From Asanoa sp. WMMD1127 (GTDB taxonomy: Bacteria > Actinomycetota > Actinomycetes > Mycobacteriales > Micromonosporaceae), in NCBI RefSeq assembly GCF_029626225.1, contig NZ_JARUBP010000001.1, forward strand, positions 1,798,001-1,862,000: a stretch of 64,000 nucleotides of DNA, written 5' to 3'. The notes under the pieces are model-generated. The model was given only the letters and a program-made list of their open reading frames with translations. It was not told where the DNA came from and searched no databases. Shown here piece by piece: positions 8,529 through 17,007 of the stretch. The position numbers and the translations under genes are program-made. Positions within the stretch are counted from its first letter, which is position 1, and every line of letters begins with the position of its first letter.

Positions 8529-9611
8529 ATGGGCGTATTCGCCAGCACGGAAGACCCCGACTCCACCGGCCACGAACAGGTCGTCTTCTGCCAGGACAAG
8601 CAGAGCGGCCTGAAGGCGATCATCGGCATCTACTCGACCGCGCTGGGCCCCGCGCTCGGCGGCACGCGCTTCTACCCCTACGCCAGCGAGGCCGAGGCCC
8701 TGCACGACGTGCTGGAGCTCTCCCGCGGGATGGCGTACAAGAACGCCCTGGCCGGTCTCGACCTCGGCGGCGGCAAGGCGGTCATCTGGGGTGACCCCGA
8801 GAAGGACAAGAGCGAAAGCCTCCTCCGGGCGTACGGCCGGTTCGTCGAGTCCCTCAACGGCCGCTACTACACCGCCTGTGACGTCGGCACCTATGTCGCC
8901 GACATGGACGTGGTGGCCCGGGAGACCCGCTTCGTGACCGGCCGCAGCGTCGAGCACGGCGGCGCGGGCGACTCGTCGGTGCTCACGGCCTGGGGTGTCT
9001 TCCAGGGCATGCGGGCCGCGGCCGAGCACGTCTGGGGCACGCCGAGCCTGGCCGGCCGCCGGGTCGGTGTGGCGGGGCTGGGCAAGGTCGGCAAGCACCT
9101 CACCGCGCACCTGATCGAGGACGGCGCCGCGGTGGTCGCGACCGACGTGAGCGAGCGGGCGATCGACTGGGTTCGGGCGACCTACCCCCAGGTCGACGTG
9201 GTGGCCGACGCGGCCGCCCTGGTCGACTCCGACATCGACGTCTACGCGCCCTGCGCGCTCGGTGGCGCGCTCGACGACGACACGGTCCCGGTGCTGCGCG
9301 CCAAGGTCATCGCCGGCGCCGCCAACAACCAGCTCTCCCACCCCGGCATCGAGAAGCAGCTCGCCGACCGCGGGATCCTCTACGCCCCCGATTATGTGGT
9401 CAACGCGGGTGGTGTGATCCAGGTCGCAGATGAGATTGACGGGTTCAATTTCGAACGGGCGAAGCTGCGGGCGACGCGGATATACGACACCACGCGCGAA
9501 ATCCTCCAGCTCGCCGACGCCGAGGGCGTGCCGCCCGCGGTGGCCGCCGATCGCCTGGCAGAGCGCCGGATGGCCGAGATCGGTCGCCTCCGCACCATCC
9601 ATCTGCGCTGA
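8529..9611 (+). CDS. vdh: valine/leucine dehydrogenase (Glu/Leu/Phe/Val family)
   Basis: NAD-dependent oxidative deamination of branched-chain amino acids to 2-keto acids, which supplies precursors for branched fatty acids and polyketides. The 360-residue product has the catalytic lysine in DLGGGKAVI (K83), the substrate-binding segment [10 protein letters not shown] and a Rossmann motif [12 protein letters not shown] at about residue 180. The length matches Streptomyces Vdh. AGGAG lies upstream of ATG 8529. The location beside the conserved gene and bldC repeats the S. coelicolor SCO4089-4091 order. Leucine rather than valine as the main substrate cannot be excluded. Confidence 0.93.
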   Translation: MGVFASTEDPDSTGHEQVVFCQDKQSGLKAIIGIYSTALGPALGGTRFYPYASEAEALHDVLELSRGMAYKNALAGLDLGGGKAVIWGDPEKDKSESLLRAYGRFVESLNGRYYTACDVGTYVADMDVVARETRFVTGRSVEHGGAGDSSVLTAWGVFQGMRAAAEHVWGTPSLAGRRVGVAGLGKVGKHLTAHLIEDGAAVVATDVSERAIDWVRATYPQVDVVADAAALVDSDIDVYAPCALGGALDDDTVPVLRAKVIAGAANNQLSHPGIEKQLADRGILYAPDYVVNAGGVIQVADEIDGFNFERAKLRATRIYDTTREILQLADAEGVPPAVAADRLAERRMAEIGRLRTIHLR

Positions 9612-9845
9612 CCGGAGCACCCCTTACCGCCCCGAAGCCGGGCCGTATCGTCGACCGCCCCTCGGTGGGCGATGCGGCCCCCGGGCGCGGCACTGTCGAA
9701 AACGTGATCGACGCGCCGGCCACACCGGGCAACCCGAGGTGTCGAACCTGGCCATCCCCATGTACCGTAAGAGCCACGAGAGATGCCTGACGTCATCGGG
9801 GCCCGCCTTCGTGCTGCCCCGAATTCTGTGCGAGGGGGTCGAGCC

Positions 9846-10070
9846 ATGGGGCGCGGCCGTGCTAAGGCCAAGCAGACGAAGGTGGCCCGGGAGTTGAAGT
9901 ACCACTCCCCGAACACCGACCTCGCCGCGTTGCAGCGAGAACTCGGCGGCAGCGGCAAGTCTGACCACGACTTCGACGACGACTACAGCAACAGCTATGT
10001 CGACGACGAAGACGAGGACGACAACGCAGAAGACGACGCTTCCAACAACTGGTCGTCTCGTTCCCGCTGA
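9846..10070 (+). CDS. DUF3073 family protein
   Basis: A 74-residue actinobacterial protein of unknown function. The basic N-terminus MGRGRAKAKQTKVARELKYHSP is followed by TDLAALQRELGG and a strongly acidic tail (SYVDDEDEDDNAEDD). This charge-segregated pattern is typical of DUF3073, which is encoded next to purM in many actinobacteria. I start at ATG 9846, preceded by GAGGGGG; an upstream in-frame ATG at 9783 would add residues unlike the family. The gene is followed by a strong terminator. Confidence 0.9.
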   Translation: MGRGRAKAKQTKVARELKYHSPNTDLAALQRELGGSGKSDHDFDDDYSNSYVDDEDEDDNAEDDASNNWSSRSR

Positions 10071-10084
10071 TCCCCTGGATCACT

Positions 10085-10111
10085 GAGCACGCGGTGTGAA
10101 GCCGCGTGCTC
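10085..10111 (+). terminator. stem-loop terminator after DUF3073 gene
   Basis: Perfect 10-bp inverted repeat GAGCACGCGG / CCGCGTGCTC with a 7-base loop. It lies 14 bases past the DUF3073 stop and between two convergent transcription units, so it could serve both strands. Confidence 0.8.
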
Positions 10112-10147
10112 GCCCGTGTCCAAGGGGTCAGCGGGGCTGCTGAAGCT

Positions 10148-10378
10148 TCAGCGGGGGCGGTTGTTCCAGTTGTAGAACGTCGGGATGTTCTCGAAGTGGT
10201 TCCAGGCGCACACCGCACCGCCGGCCGGATCGGCCGCCTCGGCGCGTAAGCGGCGCGCCTGTTCCGCCTCGGACAGCAGCGCGGTGAGCCCTGCCCGCGC
10301 GCCTACGAGCCGCTCCGCGAGGTCGTCCTCGCCGTCGATCTGCTGCTCAGGCAGGCGAAGGCTGGTGGTCTCGGGCAT
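10148..10378 (-). CDS. amcA: AmcA-like multiple-cyclophane RiPP precursor
   Basis: A 76-residue precursor peptide. Residues 1-55 form an acidic and then Ala/Arg/Leu-rich helical leader. The C-terminal core reads CAWNHFENIPTFYNWNN (57-73) plus RPR. It has three clear aromatic-X-Asn triplets, FEN (62-64), FYN (68-70) and WNN (71-73), and a possible fourth, WNH (59-61). Such triplets are substrates for radical SAM enzymes that cross-link the aromatic ring to the beta-carbon of the third residue. I assign it to the AmcA family from memory of that core. ATG 10378 lies inside the 3' end of the maturase gene, with a GGAAGGGG ribosome site within that gene. The bioactivity of the product is unknown. 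Confidence 0.85.
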   Translation of the reverse strand: MPETTSLRLPEQQIDGEDDLAERLVGARAGLTALLSEAEQARRLRAEAADPAGGAVCAWNHFENIPTFYNWNNRPR

Positions 10379-11483
10379 GCTGCAACACCCCTTCCAGTAG
10401 GCGGATCTTGCTGTTGCGGCAGTGGTCGGTCTCGGTCGTGTCGAACCGACCATGTTCGAAGTAGCGGTTGGCCGCGTGTGCACCGCCGCAGAAGCCGAAA
10501 TAGGGGCAGCTCGCCCGGCACGCCTCCACGCCGTCGAGGAACTCGGCGATCCAGGGCGTGCGGCCGGCCGCACCGGCGATGATCTCGGTAAGGGGTGTCG
10601 TGAGCACGTTGCCGCTGCTGAAATCGCCGTGCCGGGCGTCCTGGAACCCGGCCAGCTCCGGCGAGAGCAGCACCACCGAGCCGTCGTAGGCCACGGTGGG
10701 TATCGGGTCGAGCTGCCGGGGCAGCACGCTGTCGGCCGTGCCGGCCAGCACCGCCTCGGTGTAGCGCAGGGACCACTCGATCTCGCGGACGTGGATCCGC
10801 GGGTCCTGCCGCCACGCGGCGACCAACTCGGCCCAGAAGTCGACGACCTGGCCGGCCGGGTGGGCGTTGCCGCGCGTGTTGGTGCCCTCGGTCTCCTCGA
10901 TGTTGATGCCGAGCACGTCGCAGCCCAGGTCGAGGAAGTAGCGGTAGAGCTCCGCCGCCTGGCCCGGCGCCGGATCGGAGACCACGCACAGGGCGGAGAA
11001 GCCGATGCCGTGCGCGCGCAGCGCCTCGATGCCGCGCACGATCCGGTCGTACGCCGGTCGTCCGCCCCGGGTCACCCGGTCGCCGTTGCGCTCACGCGGA
11101 CCGTCGACGCTGACGCTCACCCGGATCTCGTGCTCGGCGAAGAACGCGCACCACGCGTCGTCGATCAGGGTGGCATTGGTCTGCACGTGGTGCTCGACCG
11201 CCGGGTCGAACGGGTCGAGCAGCGCGGCGAAGTGGTCGCGGCCGGCCGCGAGCGGCTCGCCGCCGTGCCAGACCACCGAGAAGCGGCCGTCGCGGACCCA
11301 CCGGTTGACCGGCTCGGCGACCGCGGCGGCTACGTCGACCGCCATCTTCCGGTCAGCGGACCGGAACGGCAGATAACAGTAGGCGCAGTCGAGGTTGCAC
11401 AGCGTGGTGGGCTGCATGACCACGTAGGAAGGCACGGTGGCGATGCCGCGCATGCCGGTGAACTGGCCCCGCCGGACAACCAC
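10347..11483 (-). CDS. amcB: cyclophane-forming radical SAM/SPASM maturase (AmcB-like)
   Basis: Radical SAM enzyme that would install three-residue cyclophanes in the adjacent precursor. The 378-residue product has the 4Fe-4S motif CNLDCAYC (C29, C33, C36 with this start), followed by VVWHGGEPL and QTNATL. A C-terminal SPASM-type cysteine cluster contains CRASCPYFGFCGGAH and DHC. I prefer GTG 11483, which has AGGAGG upstream although only 4 bases away; ATG 11453 is an alternative. The gene comes before the precursor and overlaps it by 32 bases. No transporter or protease gene is adjacent. The pair interrupts the purM-DUF3073 neighbourhood known from Streptomyces. Confidence 0.9.
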   Translation of the reverse strand: MVVRRGQFTGMRGIATVPSYVVMQPTTLCNLDCAYCYLPFRSADRKMAVDVAAAVAEPVNRWVRDGRFSVVWHGGEPLAAGRDHFAALLDPFDPAVEHHVQTNATLIDDAWCAFFAEHEIRVSVSVDGPRERNGDRVTRGGRPAYDRIVRGIEALRAHGIGFSALCVVSDPAPGQAAELYRYFLDLGCDVLGINIEETEGTNTRGNAHPAGQVVDFWAELVAAWRQDPRIHVREIEWSLRYTEAVLAGTADSVLPRQLDPIPTVAYDGSVVLLSPELAGFQDARHGDFSSGNVLTTPLTEIIAGAAGRTPWIAEFLDGVEACRASCPYFGFCGGAHAANRYFEHGRFDTTETDHCRNSKIRLLEGVLQHARDHQPSPA

Positions 11484-11609
11484 CCGCCCTCCTCTCCCCG
11501 TCGAGGTGTCGAGGCAGGACTTTAGGTTAGGCGGCGCTGGCCAATCGGGTAAGACCCAATCAGGTAGGCGAACGATCACTAGGCCCAGCCACAACGGACG
11601 GCCGTAAGG

Positions 11610-12761
11610 TCAGCCGCGCGTGTGCTGGCCGATCATCTGAACGGTCCCCGTGCCCTCGATGATCTCGCCGGCCTGCCACGCCTCGATGCCGCGGCCGGCG
11701 AGGAACGCGAGCGCCCGGTCGGCGTCTTCGGCGGAGACGATGGCGAACATGCCGACGCCCATGTTGAACGTCGACTCCATCTCCGGGTCTTCGATGCGGC
11801 CCTTGGACTGGACCAGGTCGAAGATCGGCTGCGGCTTCCAGGTGGACCGGTTGACCACCGCGTCGACGTGCTCGGGCAGCACCCGCACGAGGTTGCCAGG
11901 GATGCCGCCGCCGGTCACGTGGGCCAGCGCGCGCACCTCGGCCTCGGAGATCAGCTTTAGGCAGTCGCGGGCGTAGATCTTGGTCGGCGTGAGCAGCTCC
12001 TCGCCGAGCGTCCGCTGCTTGCCGAAGTCGTCGACCACCGTGTCGAGCCGCATCCGGCCGGCGCCGAGCAGCACGTGGCGGACCAGCGAGTAGCCGTTGG
12101 AGTGCAGGCCGGACGAGCGCATGGCGATGACCACGTCGCCGACCTCGACCCGGTCGCGGCCGAGGATCTCACTCTCCTCGACGACGCCGACGCCGGTCGC
12201 GGACAGGTCGTATTCGTCGGGGCGCAGGACGCCCGGGTGCTCGGCGGTCTCGCCGCCCAGCAGCGCGCAGCCGGCGTAGCGGCAGCCGTCGGAGATGCCG
12301 GCGCCGATCTCGGCGACCTTGTCGGGCACGACCTCGCCGCAGGCGATGTAGTCGAGCAGGAACAGCGGCTCGGCGCCACAGGCGACCAGGTCGTCGACGA
12401 CCATCGCGACCAGGTCGATGCCGACGGTGTCGTGGATGTCGAGCTGTTGCGCGATCACCAGCTTGGTGCCGACGCCGTCGGTCGACGAGGCCAGGATCGG
12501 GTTCTGGTAGCGCTTGGTGTCGAGCTTGAAGAGGCCGGCGAACCCGCCGAGATCACCGAGCACCTCGGGGCGCTGGGCCTTGGCCACCTTGCTCTTGAGC
12601 AGCTCGACGGCCCGCTCACCGGCGTGGATCGAGACGCCGGCGTCGGCGTACGTCACTGTGCGCTTGCGACTGGCCCGGGCAGAACCGGCCGTCCATGGCT
12701 GGAGGCCGTCCGAACCCGGAGTGTTGGCCGGGCCGCCGCCCCGCTCAGTAACGTGCGTCAC
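11610..12761 (-). CDS. purM: phosphoribosylformylglycinamidine cyclo-ligase PurM
   Basis: Fifth step of de novo IMP synthesis: closes FGAM to AIR with ATP. The 383-residue product carries TYADAGVSIHAGERAVELLK, the phosphate-binding ASSTDGVGTKL, GIDLVAMVVDDL and ALLGGETAEHPG, all characteristic of PurM; these motifs and the purF neighbour separate it from SelD. Start GTG 12761 follows AAAGGGAG with good spacing. The first ~45 residues are a low-complexity extension (THVTERGGGPANTPGSDG) longer than in E. coli PurM. It lies 49 bases downstream of purF on the same strand, forming an operon. Confidence 0.96.
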   Translation of the reverse strand: MTHVTERGGGPANTPGSDGLQPWTAGSARASRKRTVTYADAGVSIHAGERAVELLKSKVAKAQRPEVLGDLGGFAGLFKLDTKRYQNPILASSTDGVGTKLVIAQQLDIHDTVGIDLVAMVVDDLVACGAEPLFLLDYIACGEVVPDKVAEIGAGISDGCRYAGCALLGGETAEHPGVLRPDEYDLSATGVGVVEESEILGRDRVEVGDVVIAMRSSGLHSNGYSLVRHVLLGAGRMRLDTVVDDFGKQRTLGEELLTPTKIYARDCLKLISEAEVRALAHVTGGGIPGNLVRVLPEHVDAVVNRSTWKPQPIFDLVQSKGRIEDPEMESTFNMGVGMFAIVSAEDADRALAFLAGRGIEAWQAGEIIEGTGTVQMIGQHTRG

Positions 12762-12810
12762 GATTTCTCCCTTTAACGCCTGACGCGCGGTGTCTCGCTG
12801 GAGACGCCGG

Positions 12811-14388
12811 CTAGGAACGGTGCGTGCCGCCGCCGTTGGAACTGGCCGCGAGACGCTGGGCGACCAGGTGGTCGCTCGACGCCGGACGGTCGGCTCCGCC
12901 ATCGTTGCGCTGCTCGGCATCGGCGTCGACCCGCCGGGCGACGCCTTCGAGCACGTGCTTGCCGATCTGGTTGGCGGCCGGCAGCGGGATCGGGTATTCC
13001 CCGTCGAAACACGCGCGGCACAAGCGCGATTTCGGCTGCTCGGTCGCGGCCACCAGACCGCCGAGTGATACGTATCCCAACGTGTCGGCACCGATCGAGC
13101 GCCGGATGCCGTCGTTGTCGAGGCCGTTGGCCAGCAGCTCCGCGCGGGTGGCGAAGTCGATGCCGTAGAAGCACGGCCAGTTGACCGGCGGCGACGAGAT
13201 GCGCACGTGCACCTCGAGCGCGCCGGCCTCGCGCAGCATCCGGACGATCGCCCGCTGCGTGTTGCCCCGCACGATGGAGTCGTCGACCACGACGATCCGC
13301 TTGCCGCGCACGTTTTCCCGCAGCGGGTTGAGCTTGAGCCGGATGCCCAGCTGGCGCAGGGTCTGCGACGGCTGGATGAACGTGCGCCCCACGTAGGCGT
13401 TCTTGATCAGGCCCGAACCGTAGGTGATGCCGGACTCGGCGGCGTAGCCGATCGCGGCCGGCGTGCCCGACTCGGGCACGGGGATCACCATGTCGGCCTC
13501 GACCGGGTGCTCCTTGGCCAGCTGGCGGCCGATCTGCACCCGGGCGGCGTGCACGTTGCGCCCGGCGATCGTGGTGTCGGGGCGCGCGATGTAGACGTAT
13601 TCGAAGAGGCAGCCCTTGGGCTCCGGCGCCGCGAACCGCGACGAGCGCAGGCCGTCTTCGTCGATGGCGAGCAGCTCGCCGGGCTCGACCTCGCGGACGA
13701 AGCTGGCACCGACGATGTCGAGCGCCGCGGTCTCGCTGGCCACCACCCAACCGCGCTCGAGCCGGCCGAGCACCAGCGGCCGCACGCCGTAGGCGTCGCG
13801 GGCCGCGTAGAGGGTGTTCTCGTCCATGAACACGAAGCTGAACGCGCCGCGCAGCGTCGGCAGCACCTCGAGCGCGGCGGCCTCGACGGACATGTCGGGC
13901 CGGCCGGCGAGCAGCGCCGTGACCAGCGCGGTGTCGGAGGTGGTGGCCGGGTCGGTGGTCAGCTTGCGCTCGGCGACCTCACGGGCGAGCTCGGCGGTGT
14001 TGACCAGGTTGCCGTTGTGGGCCAGCGCGATGGTGGTGCCGGCGCTGGTCGCGCGAATCGTCGGCTGCGCGTTTTCCCAGGTGGAGCCACCGGTGGTGGA
14101 GTAGCGCGTGTGACCGATGGCGAGGTGGCCGCGCAGGCTCGCCAGTGTCGGCTCGTCGAAGACCTGCGCCACGAGGCCGAGATCCTTGTAGACCACGACG
14201 CCGGAGCCGTCACTGACGGCGATGCCGGCCGCTTCCTGGCCCCGGTGCTGGAGAGCGTAGAGACCGAAGTAGGTCAGCTTGGCGACCTCTTCACCCGGCC
14301 CCCACACGCCGAAGACACCGCAAGCATCCTGCGGGCCCGGCCGTTGGGGGTCGAGGTCCTGGCTCAACCGGCCGTCGCCTCGGGGCAC
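12811..14388 (-). CDS. purF: amidophosphoribosyltransferase PurF
   Basis: Committed step of purine synthesis: PRPP plus glutamine gives phosphoribosylamine. The 525-residue product begins MPRGDGRLSQDLDPQRPGPQ. DACGVFGVWG follows, whose Cys becomes the catalytic N-terminal nucleophile after propeptide removal. Next come GHTRYSTTG and the PRPP-binding loop VVVDDSIVRGNT. Start GTG 14388 has GGAG 8-11 bases upstream and matches Streptomyces PurF starts; the open frame continues further without support. The C-terminal ~50 residues are charged and variable. It is the first gene of the purF-purM operon. Confidence 0.96.
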   Translation of the reverse strand: MPRGDGRLSQDLDPQRPGPQDACGVFGVWGPGEEVAKLTYFGLYALQHRGQEAAGIAVSDGSGVVVYKDLGLVAQVFDEPTLASLRGHLAIGHTRYSTTGGSTWENAQPTIRATSAGTTIALAHNGNLVNTAELAREVAERKLTTDPATTSDTALVTALLAGRPDMSVEAAALEVLPTLRGAFSFVFMDENTLYAARDAYGVRPLVLGRLERGWVVASETAALDIVGASFVREVEPGELLAIDEDGLRSSRFAAPEPKGCLFEYVYIARPDTTIAGRNVHAARVQIGRQLAKEHPVEADMVIPVPESGTPAAIGYAAESGITYGSGLIKNAYVGRTFIQPSQTLRQLGIRLKLNPLRENVRGKRIVVVDDSIVRGNTQRAIVRMLREAGALEVHVRISSPPVNWPCFYGIDFATRAELLANGLDNDGIRRSIGADTLGYVSLGGLVAATEQPKSRLCRACFDGEYPIPLPAANQIGKHVLEGVARRVDADAEQRNDGGADRPASSDHLVAQRLAASSNGGGTHRS

Positions 14389-14522
14389 CTGGCGCTCCTC
14401 GCTGCTCAATTCCTGGCACGTCTTGCTCGGGCCAGTGTACGCGAGTTCGCGCCGGTCACCGTCGGCCACCTTGGGCGTGCGAACCGTCAACCGACCCATT
14501 CGGGCGACCCGAAAAATGACCT

Positions 14523-14873
14523 CTACGGCAGGTATGCGGAGAGATCGGCTCGGATTCCGCTGGCCTTGATCTTGCCTTGGGCGACCGCGTCGGCCCACGG
14601 CAGCCGGCCGCTGGCGACGAGCACCCAGGTCACACCATCGGTCTCGACCACATTGGAAGGCGTGCCACGGGTATGTCGCGGCCCGGGAATGGCTTGTATC
14701 GCGCCGTATGGTGGGATCCGCACCTCGACCGAGCGGCCGGGAGCCCGCTTGGCGAGGTCGGTCAGCAGCGCACGCACGGCATCACGGAGAGTAGCCGTGT
14801 CGGGGCTTTCCCCGGCGTCGACAGCGGCCAGGACGGCTGCCACCGCGGGTGACTTAATGTGCGCAGGGGACAT
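14523..14873 (-). CDS. sterol carrier family protein
   Basis: A 116-residue protein ([21 protein letters not shown]..., then [32 protein letters not shown] and [32 protein letters not shown]), like the small sterol-carrier-fold proteins encoded next to purF in actinobacteria. A hydrophobic ligand is possible but unproven. No ribosome site precedes ATG 14873. TATCGT lies 6 bases before the start, which suggests a leaderless transcript. It is downstream of purF's start region on the opposite side of the surface protein gene and is transcribed on the same strand as purF. Confidence 0.8.
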   Translation of the reverse strand: MSPAHIKSPAVAAVLAAVDAGESPDTATLRDAVRALLTDLAKRAPGRSVEVRIPPYGAIQAIPGPRHTRGTPSNVVETDGVTWVLVASGRLPWADAVAQGKIKASGIRADLSAYLP

Positions 14874-14997
14874 GACGGGACGATACGACCCCTTCACGTT
14901 CCGGTTCCTTCGGCCCCTGGGTCGCGCTGATCCCGTCGGACAAGGCATAGTGACCGACGGTGTACTCGTTCGGGGGTGAGACCGGAAGGCGGTGGAC

Positions 14998-16947
14998 GTG
15001 ACAACACACCGACGAGCCTGGCGTGTACGGGCCGGTGTGGTCGTGGCGCTGATAGCTGGCGCATGGGTCACAGTATTTGCCAGCCCCGCACAAGCGGCAC
15101 CACCGACGGTGTCGATCAGCGTCTCCAACGGCACACTAGCGCCGGGTGATACCGCCAACGTCCAGATCCGGGTCCGGAACAACAACCCCGACCCGAACCC
15201 GCAGGACGACGACGACAGCCAGACGGTCACCGTCAACGTGTCGTCGAGCTTCGGCGAGTTGAGCTGCATTCGCGGCTGCGACGGCGACGACGACATCGAC
15301 TTCAACGGGAACGGCGACTTTACCGCGCAGGTCAGGGCCAACAACGTGCCCGACGGCCAGAGCAAGTCCGGTCAGATCACCGTGGTCGCCACCATCAACG
15401 GCGAGCAGAGCCAGCCCGCGACGCGGGCGATGACCGTCCGCAGCAACCAGCCACAACAGCCGCCGGCCGCGCAGACGATCAAGACGATCAGCGGCAAGGT
15501 CACCAACCAGTCCGACGGCAAGGCGGTCCCCGGCGCCTACGTGGCGCTCAGCGACGGCGCCAACAAGCTGCACGAGGCCTTCGCCAACGACAGCGGCACC
15601 TTCCGCTTCACCGGTTCCGAGCAGGACCCGATCGCGCCCGGCCGCATCACCATCGGCGCCTCCAAGGACGGCAAGCAGAACACCAAGTCGATCACCGTCA
15701 ACGCGGGCCAGAGCCAGTCGGGCGTCGTGATCACGCTGCCGCTGCAGGCCGAGGCCACCGCGAGCGCGACACCCGGTGTCCCCACCGAGGCGCCGCTCGA
15801 CGAGGAGCCGACGGACGAAGCCACCGAGAGCGCGGCCGCGATCGACCCCGCCAGCAACAACGACGAGGGCGGCGGCTTCGGCAACTGGCTCGTCGTGCTC
15901 GGCGGCGGTCTGCTGGTCGCCTTCGGCGTCGGCGGCATCGTCTGGGTCATGTTGCGCCGCAAGGACAACGACGACCCCGACGACGAGACCTCGACCACCG
16001 GCGTACGCCCGGCGGTGCCCATGGGTGGCGGCGCCGCGGCCTACCGGGGTGGCGACGACGCGACCCGGATCGCCGGTCCCGGCGGTGGCGCCCTCGCAGA
16101 CGCGCCGACGATGCTGCACAGCCGCGCGCCCGTCGACGAGTTCCCCGACCCCTACGGCGCTCCGATGCCGGGTCCGAACTACGGCGCGCCGCAGCCCGGC
16201 TGGGGCGGTGCGGGCGGCGGCTACGGCGGCCAGCCCACCCAGGCCGGCGGTTACGACCAGGCCACCCAGATGTACGGCGGCGCGGCGCCGACCCAGTTCG
16301 GCAACGCGCCGGGCTCGGGCGGCGGCTACGGCGCCGGCGGCTACCCCGACGCCCCCGGCTCGGGTGGCGGCGGCTACGGCGGCGCACCGTCCTCGGGCGG
16401 CGGCTACGGCGGCGGCCAGGGTGGCTACGCGCAGGGCGGCGGCTACGGCGGCGAGCGCTTCGACGAGCCGACCGGCCGCTACGAGCCCGCTCGCGACTAC
16501 GGCCAGCCGAGCGGCGGCTACGGCGGCGGCGGTGCCAACGGCTACGGCGACGACCGCGGCTACGAGCCCAACGGCTACGACCAGGGCAACGGCTACGGCG
16601 GCGGCCCGGCCGGTCGCGGCGGCTACGACCAGGGTCGCGGCGGCGGCTACGAGGGTGGCGGCTACGGCGGCGGCCAGGGTGGTGGCGGCTACGACGACAC
16701 CCGCGGCTACCAACCCGGCGGCGGCGGTTACGACCAGGGTCGCGGCGGCTACGACGGTGGCGGCTACGACCGCGTGCCCGAGCAGCGCGGCGGCGGCAAC
16801 TACGGCGGCCCCAACGGCGGCTACGACGACCAGGGTGACTACTACCAGGGCCAGGGCCAGCCGCGCGGCGAGGCCGGCGAAGGCCGGGCCCGGCACGGTG
16901 GTGGCCGCGGCGGCGACCGGCGCGAGCTCGGCTGGCTCGACGACTGA
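14998..16947 (+). CDS. membrane-anchored surface protein with GY-rich cytoplasmic tail
   Basis: A 649-residue protein that I cannot name. It has a Sec signal peptide (basic residues, [15 protein letters not shown], cleavage near AQA-AP) and an extracellular Ig-like region with an acidic [14 protein letters not shown] loop. A carboxypeptidase-regulatory-like fold ([23 protein letters not shown]) comes next, then a T/E/A-rich linker and one transmembrane segment ([26 protein letters not shown], about residue 300). Beyond it lies a ~320-residue tail of [12 protein letters not shown] and GYD repeats, which by topology should be cytoplasmic. I prefer GTG 14998, 8 bases after GGAAGG; GTG 14992 is too close to that site. 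A strong terminator follows. The tail composition resembles eukaryotic low-complexity prion-like domains. Confidence 0.8.
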   Translation: MTTHRRAWRVRAGVVVALIAGAWVTVFASPAQAAPPTVSISVSNGTLAPGDTANVQIRVRNNNPDPNPQDDDDSQTVTVNVSSSFGELSCIRGCDGDDDIDFNGNGDFTAQVRANNVPDGQSKSGQITVVATINGEQSQPATRAMTVRSNQPQQPPAAQTIKTISGKVTNQSDGKAVPGAYVALSDGANKLHEAFANDSGTFRFTGSEQDPIAPGRITIGASKDGKQNTKSITVNAGQSQSGVVITLPLQAEATASATPGVPTEAPLDEEPTDEATESAAAIDPASNNDEGGGFGNWLVVLGGGLLVAFGVGGIVWVMLRRKDNDDPDDETSTTGVRPAVPMGGGAAAYRGGDDATRIAGPGGGALADAPTMLHSRAPVDEFPDPYGAPMPGPNYGAPQPGWGGAGGGYGGQPTQAGGYDQATQMYGGAAPTQFGNAPGSGGGYGAGGYPDAPGSGGGGYGGAPSSGGGYGGGQGGYAQGGGYGGERFDEPTGRYEPARDYGQPSGGYGGGGANGYGDDRGYEPNGYDQGNGYGGGPAGRGGYDQGRGGGYEGGGYGGGQGGGGYDDTRGYQPGGGGYDQGRGGYDGGGYDRVPEQRGGGNYGGPNGGYDDQGDYYQGQGQPRGEAGEGRARHGGGRGGDRRELGWLDD

Positions 16948-16959
16948 TCGACAAGCAAA

Positions 16960-16993
16960 GAAGAAGGGGGCCGCGGAAGCGGCCCCCTTCTTC
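16960..16993. terminator. bidirectional terminator between surface protein gene and purL
   Basis: Perfect inverted repeat GAAGAAGGGGGCCGC / GCGGCCCCCTTCTTC with a GGAA tetraloop. It lies between the convergent stops at 16947 and 17008 and could end transcription from both sides. Confidence 0.9.
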
Positions 16994-17007
16994 GTGTCCC
17001 GGCTCGG

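Noticed and set aside
9783-9845. Longer start for the DUF3073 gene at ATG 9783
   Set aside because: The added residues are unlike the family and the ribosome site fits ATG 9846.
11610-12761. SelD (selenophosphate synthetase) to match selA-selC
   Set aside because: The motifs and the purF neighbour are those of PurM; SelD active-site Cys/Sec-Gly-rich motif is absent.
13207-14979. 590-codon forward frame opposite purF
   Set aside because: No motif, overlaps purF and the sterol carrier gene entirely.
15136-16896. 586-codon reverse open frame opposite the GY-rich surface protein
   Set aside because: Composition is Ala/Val-rich mirror of the glycine repeats, no ribosome site and no family; the forward gene has signal peptide and membrane segment.
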